The position numbers and the translations under genes were made by a program. The notes beneath the pieces were generated by a model. It was given only the letters and a program-made list of their open reading frames with translations. It did no database searches and was not told the origin of the DNA. DNA of 64,000 nucleotides from Escarpia spicata (lineage: Eukaryota > Annelida > Polychaeta > Sabellida > Siboglinidae): assembly GCA_963995525.1 (NCBI GenBank), contig OZ023209.1, positions 15,395,673 through 15,459,672 on the forward strand, in the 5' to 3' direction. This document shows positions 22,273 through 34,200 of the stretch, piece by piece; the stretch's first letter is position 1; each line of letters begins with the position of its first letter.

Positions 22273-25200
22273 CTGAAATATAAAATATGCTAGCTATTAT
22301 CCATCACCATAGAAAATAATGCATCTTAATTAATGGTTGTTAACCAGTGAGAAATCGAACTATAATCGAGCTAGCAGTGTGCATGCCTGCACACTAACAT
22401 AAACTGTCCACTTTTAAGCTAGGGACGTTTGATGTAATTTGCAATAATTGTAGGAAATACAGTGTTAAAAAAATCTGCTCTAATTATGTTAAGTGTGAAT
22501 GCTTCGGGAAACCATCTTCTGTGTATATAGTGCTAAGTGGAAGATGGGCATATTTGCCTGTGATAATAAAATGAGAGTGTGGATTTGGGCTGGTCAGATT
22601 TAAGACCATTTTAAGACCAATACTTCTAACAAATTTCATAAGCAATTCGATACAAATAATAGTGACAATTAATTTCATTTGACTATAGAAGCATATTACT
22701 TTCTGTAAGTGGTCCATTCCACCTTTGCGGAGAATAGGGAATAGTTTACATACAATTTAAGACCCAAATAAGACATCTCATGGGAAATTCCCAACCAAAG
22801 ATCTTGTCAAGACATTATATAAATACAAAATCCAATTAATAGTTTTCATGACTACACATCCTGAACATTTCCATAGCTCCTAAACCCTCGCACACAAGGT
22901 CTGGCAAACCAGATTTGTTATGCATGTACGGAAATGTGTAAACATTTGTATGACACTATGATACACACCTATACACGGTGTGAACACTGTAGTCATTCCA
23001 CACAAGCTGCGAGTGAGGTCGTTTCCCGCTGTTCTTCAGCTGTAATTCCTACAAGACAGACCAACAATGTTCTATTAAATACAAGCTGCAAGCTCACTAA
23101 TAACCCTGCATTGATGCTGTTACACACGTGACTATTATAATAAATGCCCTATGTATTTTTCCATGGTGGAGAAATAACTTGATGTACAATCATACACATG
23201 TAAATGTAGTATAAATATAAGTTATATTATAAGCACTTTAAAACAACATTGTATATTAATCATGTATTAATAAAATGTTACAAATAACATATTTTGGTAT
23301 GTGCCACAAATCCGTGTAGACTGTGTGTGACAAATCCTTAAGAGAATCAACTGGATACGTTATCTCACCACATGGAAGGTCTGCTTGCTGTCATGACTTG
23401 GAGCCTGGATGTTCTTGCGGTTGTACACGTATTTGTTGTAATCAGTCGTCTTCCTTCGTATCAGTATGGCTGTCACCTACAATATACCAAGTGACAATCT
23501 ATGTGACTTTTCGCGAACAACTCAACCTATCTATGACACAGTTGCTTGTTTATGCAAATATGTTACTTTGTCTTGGTGAAAACATTAGTAAAAAATGTCA
23601 TTTTCATTAAAAAAAGTCTGAAGAAACTTGTGAAATTGATTCAATTAAAAAACTTCTTACCACTTTTTAATTCATGTTATACAAACAAATTGTTAGACAA
23701 ATTGGTTTTTAGTTAAATACTTACAATTGTTGGTACAATTTTGTGGGGACGCATAATGGCAGGGAGGGCTAATGGCTGGCTGACTATATGTGGGTTCACT
23801 AGAAGCGTGTCCACTGACCTGGTCACCAGTGACACGGTAGTAGCCGTGTAGTATCCCCTGAACACGGCTTGTTCTGCTGCGTAACTTCGACAACACAATG
23901 TACGGGTCTTCTGGAGTAGTTAACATCAGCACCTGGCCTGTACACACAAATCTCACATGCTACATCATTGGAATAATTTCCAGTGGCTGGAATACAAAGT
24001 CTGTTTTATTTGTCAAGCTTACCTGACATTTCTCCAATGCTTAACTACATTGCAAATCAAAGTTACATTCCTGATGTTCTGAATGTAAGAAAGTGTGTCA
24101 CCTGCTACATCATTTGAATAATTTTAATTGCCTGGAACACAAAATCTGTTTTATTTATCCATTTGTCCAATTTATCCAATACTTTGACACTGTTCAACAA
24201 CATTGTAATTCAAAGTAACATTTCCACGTGACAACTAAATATGTGTGACTAGAATAACCACCAATTTTCTTGACCTACATTATTTAATGTGTGATTACAC
24301 CTGTTACTCGTTACACTTGTATTACTAATAATTTAAAAACTAATTTCATTGTAACGTAGGAAATAAAATACACATTTTAAAGAGTAACATATAGATGTAG
24401 GAACTTATAAGGCGTGGGTGGCCAGCCAACAGTGTGAGTGAATAGCAGAGGATCGTGATATGATGATTTGTTGTGAAGGCAGAAGAGCAAGTGATGTGCC
24501 CCCCCAGGATGCAAGGGATCAACGGTGAAGAAGATAGGGTGAAGTAATGTAGGGATCATCTCAGAACATCGATGTCCTATCTCAAATTAAATAACTTTCA
24601 TCTGGCCTCAGCCCCCCCGCCCTCTCAGATGAAAGTTTGTAATCATGGATATGATAACATCAATATATTTAAAATATCGGATACAGATATATATCGGTTG
24701 ATCTACTTAGATTCGCACTCTATCATTTGCCTAAGCATTGTATTAAATGATGAATATTTACTCTTATTTAATGTTTTACTTTATAATTAGCCTGAGAGCC
24801 AATCATCACCTTTACACAGATTCGGGATAAAGCCACCTACCAGCAAACATATCAAAGTTGTTATTCCCCAAGCAGTTGTGATGGGCATAAAAATTGCCGC
24901 CATTTAATTCCTTAAACACTGACTGTTGATTACCTCGACTACCATGCTAGGAGGTAATACCTAGGTGGAACATGACCTACTGGCAAGTAAAAAGATATTT
25001 GTACCATGTCAAGATTGGAGACACTAACAGGGACTTAGCCATAGATCAGTCTGCCTGTCTTCAAGACTGACAGATGACTGGCCAAGACAGGTAATTGTAA
25101 CTGATAAGACTAGTGGAATTTATACAGGGCCAGCTGGCCACTATGCCCACTAGATTAACTAATAGTTTCAAGTCTAGGGCCCACATTAATGACCATCATT

Positions 25201-28200
25201 GGCACAACTGGTAGTGAAACAAGTCGAATGGATCAGTATTAATTAAATAAATGGCTGAAATGACACTGGTTTGTTACTGAAAAAATAAACTGGCCAATAA
25301 TGGCTGTGACTGATATGAATGACTTCCAGGCCAGCCATTATGCTAAACAGCACAGTTTGGATTAATTCAAGACTGGCAAACAATTATTTCTCACTAAGAG
25401 CCTGGATACTAACCATCGGGAAAGAATCGCACGTATCTGTAATATTCAACAAGTTGGTAGGGACGGTAGAAGCCATCGAGACTCTTCTCTCCCTGGCGAT
25501 AGTATGATGCCTTGCTAATGTAGCAGCCTGCAACAGTGGTGGCACCTAGTGGAGTCTACCAAATCAAAATGTTCAACAAATGATAAACAATAGAAGTGGT
25601 TCGTAGTTTTTAAATGTGCACAACATCAGCTAGGGAGGCGGATCGACCCATCCACTTCATATGGCCTGGTGTGATGGTGTTCTTGGGTTTTATGAACATT
25701 TTGTTCAGGGAACTGTTTCACTAACATTCTAACAAGCTCATAAGCCCTGCCCCGATGAGCATTAACTTACTGAAATGGCCCCCAGTATCTCAACGTTTTT
25801 CTTCATTGTCAATAAATCCTTGGCACAGAGCCAATAACCCCTCCTACTCACCCCCATACTGGACATGGGGCCGCTGTAGGTACATGTTCCTGTAGGAGCC
25901 GTACATGACCGGATGTCCACACTGCATCCCCCATGTCCTGCAACAGGCAAAAGATTACCTCAATACTAACCACTGGCATCCTCATGCACCAGCAGACGCT
26001 GCTGATTGCATAAGTCTCAGCCCCCACTGGCAGATCGCCTTGCAAAACTCTGAAGGTAAGCTGGGCCAATGATATTGCTTGATGTGAAGTTCCGGTGGAA
26101 AGTTTGGAAAAGTAGACGTAGTTATTTGAATCCACAATATCGCTCAGTGGCTCAAGAGAATAGTCTAATGGGTAATTATATGCTTCATCTTGGAACTGTA
26201 GTGGAGGCCTGGGGTCAATTCCATTGCAATGTAATTTATTACTATTATTTTGTTTCTTTCCTATTACTATTACATACTGAATTCTTCCTATTACTATTAC
26301 ATTTGAAGCAATTACCATTACTATTACAGTTTTCCTCGGAACATTTTATGGTATAATGTACTGTATCATGTATGCATAAATACAATAAGTACAATGTTTG
26401 ACTCACAGTCTCAAGAAGTTAAACAAGACAGGTGAATAACAAATCTAACTTGCCATATATTGATACCCATGCCCAAAGTATTTGAAATAATATTTTAGAA
26501 TGTCAAGTACCTTCATCTTCATCATTAGGGAAGTATTAAGTATCAAAAATTCATAAATATTTACAACAAAATGTATCTATATAGTATATACCATATTTAG
26601 TATAATCCACTAACTACATTGACTAAGGATATAACATATGTTCCATTTTACATTTATGGACAGTTCATTATTGGCTCAAGTACAAATAGATCAGGATGTT
26701 TTTCAAACCCACTGTAGTTTAGTCTCAATTGTGTGCACCATGGAGGCAGTCACTAAACCAACTTAGCACTTGGCAGAACTGGCTTCAAAGCAGTGAAAGC
26801 CCAGTTTAATCCCTTTAGTCAATGCAGCAGTCACATTATGCCAGTGTCTCTTGCTATGTAAATGCTCATAAAACTCTAGGGTAAAACTTCACCAGGGCCA
26901 TGCTCAAGTTGACAAGGGGAGAGCAACCATAAAACCTGGATAAACTAGTGAAATCTACAACCTAATAAAATGGAATCGTTATGTAGTTGAAATTCAGTTT
27001 AAATGTTCAACAGTAATATGAAAATAATAGGTCAATTACTATTACATTGCTTCCTATTACTATTACATTGAGTTTTTGCTCAACCTATTACTATTACTTC
27101 AATATTTGTAATCGTTACTATTATTATTACATATTACTATTACCCCAAGGTTGCTGGAGTGTGGGTCAGACGGGTGTCTCTCCCCACAGGTAATAGTCAC
27201 GACCTGTGAAGTCAATTACGAGTCTGATTCAGCTAACTTCCACACAAAGCGTAGAAGATCTGCCAAGGGTGAGTGTGGCGAGTGTAGGACAGTTGCCTAG
27301 TGGACAATTCCCCAGTGGACAGTTGCTCAGCGGTCAGTTGTCCAGTGGACACTTGCCCAGTGGTCAAATGAAAAAGTGGACACTTGCTCAGTGACCAAAA
27401 AATGTCCATAAATGTAATAAATAAGTCCTTTTTTATAACAGTATAATATTTATGTTTTAAAGCAGCTCTTGCCAACTTGGAGTAGCTGAGAGATCCGCTG
27501 CAGCCATGTGATGTGCATTCTGATTGCAATGTCCTATCCAGGGTAACCCCAATTGCTTCAGAAGCCTTATACAATTAAAAGCTGGGGCAAACTGTTCTAT
27601 GTCAATTATCTAACAAAGAATTTAATCCAAAATTAAGGAATACAATAATATAAATAATATTAATGTCAAATTTATTTATTACATTAATGGAAAATGTTTT
27701 GCCACTGAGCAACTGTCCACGTTTTCATTCAACTCATTGGGCAACTGTCCACTGGGCTACTTCTACTAGGCAACTGTCCATTGGGCAACTGTCCGTACCC
27801 CGTCAGGGGTAGTGTATGTAGTCAGTACTCGTCACCTCCCATGGCTTGTGAGAACCAGTGGCAAATTTTATTGAAACTGTTTAAATTTAGAAACAATACA
27901 GTGGTTCATTAAAACAACTTAGGTGGTCAGACTTTTAGAATAAATACAGTTTGTACAAAATAAACAATTTGGTGATGATAAAAACAATCTTACAAATATC
28001 GGAAGAGTGCAGTGGTTACTACGTTACTTCAAGGAGAATCATATTTTCAAATATACAAGTCTTGTTGCATGCCATTTTCACTCACAAGTGACAAATGTTA
28101 TTGTCATTATGTTAAGGACATCACGGACACACATCTGTAACATATCTGTCATTATGTTACGGACATCACGGACACACATCTGTAACATATCTGTCATTAT

Positions 28201-31200
28201 GTTACGGACATCACGGACACACATCTGTAACATATCTGTCATTATGTTACGGACATCATGGACACACATCTGTAACATATGTCATTATGTCACGGACATC
28301 ACGGACATCACGGACACACATCTGTAACATATGTCATTATGTCACGGACATCACGGACACACATCCGTAACATATGTCATTATGTTACGGACATCACTAT
28401 CACCTGTGACAGATGAGTCGCCATAATTCGTCGTCTCTCGTGTACATGTAGAAGCCTCGACACACCTGCATAAGAAGACAACTCAATCCTGAGCCTCACT
28501 TTCTGAAACACTTGCTCATTTCTTTAATTTTTTTTATAAATACGGCAGTTAAATTCGTACTTCAAGTTTGTATGAGGCTTAAAGATTGGCTGACTGTTTT
28601 GTTACCTGGAACCAACTTGGATGGTACACGGCAACTATTAACAGGCAGTTTGCCTCATTGTTTTCTGTGACTGTGGGAATATCATGATCACACTGAACAT
28701 CTAAAAGGTTTGTGGATGAACTGGCCAGCGTTCGTTAAATTAGAACTGTTTATATTCTGAATGTTTTGTTTATTTTTTAAGGCTAAAAATTCAAATAGTG
28801 AGCAATGTTTTGGGTTTATTAGATGCAATTTAATGGGCAGAATTTTCAACATATTTAATTAATTCTAGTCTTTAAATAAGAACATTATATTAAAATAAAA
28901 ATGATGACTAGACAACTTCTCTTTAAGGGCAATGCATAAGAAAATATTCTAGTAGTCTTTTTAATTATGAAGACCATTCTGTATCCTAAACCTATGAACA
29001 AGCATTAGTAAAGAAATGTGAGGAAATAACTAATATATATATGTAAATCTTCTGTTTGTGCTATAATCAGTAAGTTTATCAAGAAAGTTAAGCAAGATAT
29101 CACAAATGGAGACATGCAAGTCATTAACAGAGAGAGGAACTTTAATCTAGAAATGCGAGTAAATTTAATATGACAAGAAAGCTAGAAATGAACGTACCCG
29201 TGACAGCAGCTCGAGAGAGTACACGTCCAACTCTGAGGACACGACCCACTTGCTTATATAGAGAAGCACCTCTACCGGTAGAGAGGAGATGTGGGTGCCC
29301 TGATGGGAAACACGAGTACATTTGCATCAAACAATACACAAAGACACAATGGCAGGGCCGTATCCAGAGGGGTTCAGCGCCCACCTTTTATTGAATCAAC
29401 TTTTTTTAATTACCACCTCCCTGCCATTGAAATATGTTGCGGTTATGAACCCAACCATAGGTAAGCATTATGAAATGACCAATCATGCCAGTTCTCAGGG
29501 TAGAGGTGGGGGTGGGGTGCAGTTGGGGGGGTGTTAAATGGGAGTGCAGTTGGAATTTGTTGTGAGCCTCAAGAGAGTGGGGCAGTTGGAGGTTTTTGCT
29601 GAGCTTCATTCATTGTAGGTGTGTCTGTCTTATAAAAAATGACACATTTGGTTGACACCTATGCCCCTATGATAAAAACAAACTGCTTGGAAAAAACTGG
29701 CTAGGATTCTTAATGCATATGTATACCTTGTTTATCACTCGTTGGCACAGAACACAGTATTCAGTTTACTATGGTATGAAAAGACAATCAGTTGAAATAA
29801 AATAATTAATTTTCTACATTACTTATGTATATTAATCTCAATTGACAGTTGTACTTCAGACATTGTTATTCAATAGCTAGAAAGCATTAATTCCATGGAG
29901 GTACACTTGAAAAAACTATCTAATAAACTACCATCTAAAGAATATTCACTCCATATTGTGGCACAAACTGCTGGCACATAACTGACAACATAACAAGTTA
30001 CAAATGTGCTAAATTCCAGTCCTAACATCTGATTATAGATGGACTAGTGGTAAATGTATTGGCTCGAGACGAGATAGTAAAGTGTGAAACGAAACTCTAC
30101 ACGCTAAATATTGATCAAGAACAACTGCTTCTTGCTCTGTGATACATACCTGTGGCTCCCCCTGGGGTTGACACAATATGTTGTTGTTAATCTGCAGTCT
30201 GTGGAAACGCTGCACGAGATCTTCTGGATCATCCTCGTCAAAAGTGTCACTAAGCAACCGAAGCACAAACATCACATTTACCTTCACAAATGTACGTTTA
30301 AAAATTTGAAAATGTCAGTGTTGAAATAATATATTACATGTTCTCTATGTTTACACCCATGTCTGCATTGGCTGAGCGTATGCACATGTTTGTGTGTGTC
30401 TGTGTGTTGTTCGTGCATGGTGTGTGGTGTAAGTGCATGTGCGTCTGTGTGTGAATGCATGTACGTCGTGAATGCAAGGATATATATTATTTTTGAGGAT
30501 GCTAATTAATTTCTGTTTAAAGTTGCCTAGATAAACATCCACAATGAAAGATTCCGTACTTACCCCGACTGCAAGGATTCTTCACCACTGTCTGGGCCAA
30601 CTGCCAAACAACAACACAAATCTTTCCAAATGGAATAACATTTCTCAGAGGTGGCCATCTTTATGCAAAAACATGTTAAATTAACAAGTTGTATGAAGCT
30701 ATTAACGGAGTGCATCTTAAAGTATTTGCAACTTACTGGAGTAACTTGGCAAACAGATGTACTATCATGACAGTAAAGTGTCGCCACCTACAATACTTAG
30801 CTGCTAATATTTACGAGGACAATTATTACAGTAGGACAGCCCCCGTATAATGGCGGAGTGGAGCATGTTTCTGTTTGCGTTGCCATCAATAAAGTATACA
30901 AACCACCTCTGTCTGACAAACTATTACATTGGCGACGAGTAAAAACACTGAACCGATGGCGGTGGCATTGAACGTACATGCGGTGCAGCCGTTTGATGCA
31001 TACGGTAACGCAAATAGTATGTGTCAGCGTTGAGAAAGATGGCTTCGCTCATTAGAACTGTTCGTAGGTGCGTCAGGCGTCACAGATGATAGCCAGAAAC
31101 GACAATTATTGCTACACTGCGCTGGTGAAGGCGTGCAGGACATTTTCTTCACAATAGTTAATACGGGCACCACGTACGAAACAGCCAAGGCTAAAATAAC

Positions 31201-34200
31201 AGCTTATTTTACGCCTCGTAAAAACACGTCTTACAACAGACACATGTTTAGGAAGGCTGGACAAAACGATGGGGAGAGTGTGGCGCAGTTCGTTACACGC
31301 CTACGTCAACTAGCTAACCTATGTGAATTCGGAGACCAGGTAGAGGACTTCATTAGGGACCAGGTTATCGACAACTGCTGGTCGATGCGTCTACGGACGA
31401 AGCTGCTGGCGGAGAGGAACCTCAAATTGGAGCGCGTCCTTGACCTCGCTGCTGCAATGGAAGCGTCGGAACGGCAAGCGGCACAGATCACTGAAGGGGA
31501 TGAGCGTTCGTGTATGGTAGAGGGAGCAAGGTGAAACAGCAGACCCAAACAACTAACCAAACAGCAAAACGCGAAGCGCCAACCGCGCCCAATGCACTCA
31601 GACAACGGCTCGGGGCAACATAATTGTACAAGATGTGGTCGACGGGGACACAGGGCTGAGGCATGTCAGTGCACTCACAACGCGAAGTGCTTCAAATGTG
31701 GCAGGACTGGACATTTCAGTAAAATGTGCGGCTACCACAATAAGCATGCTCAGCCACGTGCGCAGTTACGTGCACAGCCCCAATCGAAACATGATGTCAG
31801 ACACGTCAGTGAGCAGACGAGTGGCTCTGAGGAGGACTATGACGATGAATATACGTTCTCAACTACAAATGGTGAAACAGTGACAGTGACAATTGACAAC
31901 ATCAAAACAACCATGCTGATCGATTCTGGGTCGACATGCAACATCATCAACACAGCATGCAAAGAACAGCTTGTTGAGCAGGGTGTTCCACTAACTGCAT
32001 GTCGTCGCAAGATTCATCCGTACAACTCGCCGCCGATTCATGTACGTCAGTTAGTAAATGCTAACATCACGCTAGACGATGGCCGAGCTGTTCTCAGCGA
32101 GTTCTTGATCGTCGAGGGGGACGCTACGCCATTGCTGGGCAAGGCGACAGCAGAGTCGCTGGGTCTTCTACGAGTCGGCGTGTGTCGAGTCATAGGCTCG
32201 GACGAGTACGGTCAAAACGTGATCAATCGCTTTCCCAAATTGTGGGTTGGCATTGGTTGTCTGAAGGGCGTGGAGGTAAAACTTCACATCAACAAATCGA
32301 TACCTCCTGTTGCAGTGAGACACAATCGTGTTCCGTTTCACCAACAGCAGGTCGCGAAGGAAATCGCCAAACTGGAAGCCGCTGACATAATAGAAAAAGT
32401 GTCAGGCCCCACCGAGTGGGTATCTAGAGTGGTGACGCCGCCTAAACCAAAGAAACCGGAGGAAATCAGGCTGTGTGTTGACATGAGAGCGGCAAACAAG
32501 GCCATTCTGCGTACGCGACACGTGACGCCAACCTTAGACGAGCTGATCACAAAGTTCAATGGCGCGACCGTCTTCAGTAAGATCGATCTGCGGTCAGGAT
32601 ACCATCAATTGGTATTACACCCATCCTGTCGTTACATAACGACATTCTCAACGCATGTGGGCCTGTACCAGTACAAACGACTCTCGTTCGGAATAAACGC
32701 AGCCGCTGAGGTATTTCAGCACGAGATTCAGACAGTCATAGAAGGGGTGGCAGGAGCCGTCAATATCAGCGACGACATCGCGGTCTTCGGTGTTGACCAG
32801 AGTGCTCACGACAAAGCACTGAATGACGTGCTAGACAGACTTCAGAATGCGGGACTCACAGCAAACCTGGAGAAATGCGAGTTTGGCAAAAGGGCTTGTA
32901 TTCTCTAGCGAGGGAGTCTCACCCGACCCGAAGAAGGTAGCGGACCTTCACGAGGCTAAGGAGCCGCAGAACGCATCCGAGGTTCGTTCATTCTTGGGCA
33001 TGGCGCAGTTCAGCGCCAGGTTCATAAAGAACTTTGCAACCATCACTGAGCCCTTGCGTGAGCTCACAAAGCAGACTACAGAATGGAGATGGGGTGCGAA
33101 GGAAGCAGCAGCATTCCGGAGGGTGAAAGCTAGTCTAGAGAAGTCAGCAACAACTGCATACTTCGACATGCAGAAGGACATCGAGATCGTGGTCGATGCA
33201 AGCCCAGTCGGGTTAGCAGCACTGCTGGTCCAGGAGGAGCGTGTCGTCATATATGCTAGTAGGGCATTGACCAATGTTGAGACGCGCTACAGCCAAACAG
33301 AGCGCGAAGCTTTGGCTGTAGTCTGGGCGTGCGAGCACTTCAACAGGTTCATCCAGGGTGCGCCTAGATTCACGGTCATCAGCGACCACAAGCCTCTTGA
33401 GGCCATCTGGCAGAAGGCAGGGCCTCCTCTGCAGATCGAACGTTGGGGACTACGCCTCCAGCCCTACAACATGATCATAAAGTATCGTCCCGGCGTCAGC
33501 AATCCTGCTGATTACATGTCCCGGCACCCGGCCAAATCAAACATCAAACAGAGCCGTGAACAGCAGATGGCAGAACATTATGTGAACGCACTAGCTTCCG
33601 TTGCAACACCGATTGCACTGACTGTCGAGGAGGTGAAGCGAGAAACGGCCAAAGACGCAACACTTCAGGCTGTCATCAAGCTAGTGCAGACGAGCAAATG
33701 GCATTACGTTGTGCAGTATCAGGGAACCGGCGTCAACTATGAGAGTCTGTGCAGCTACAACAAAGTGAGAGACGCCTTGACAGTCAATGAGAGTGCTGAT
33801 TTGGTGATGCGAGACTACCAGATTGTCATTCCTAGCACTCTACAGAAACGCGTCATCGAACTAGCGCATGAGGGACACCAAGGAATGTCCAAAACAAAGG
33901 CTTTACTACGCTCGAAAGTGTGGTTCCCCGGAATCGACGCGGCGGTAGAAGAAGCAGTTAAACGATGCATTCCGTGTCAGGAGAATACTACACGTCGAGA
34001 TACACAACCACTGACGATGTCGACACTACCAAGGGGTCCATGGCTGGAGATCAGCATAGACTTCTGCGGGCCACTTCCCACTGGAGAATATCTACTAGTA
34101 ATGGTGGATGAGTTCTCGCGCTTCCCGGTAGTAAAGGTCGTGAGGAGTATCTCAGCAGAGACGGTGATCCCTGTGGTCGACGATGTGTTTAGCCTTCTTG

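Noticed and set aside
28007..28327. Repetitive frame with period 15 residues
   Set aside because: Translation of the 45-bp minisatellite in an FBXO9 intron; the same DNA is open on the other strand.
28102..28400. CRISPR array
   Set aside because: The units are directly adjacent with no unique spacers, and the genome is eukaryotic; it is a plain minisatellite.
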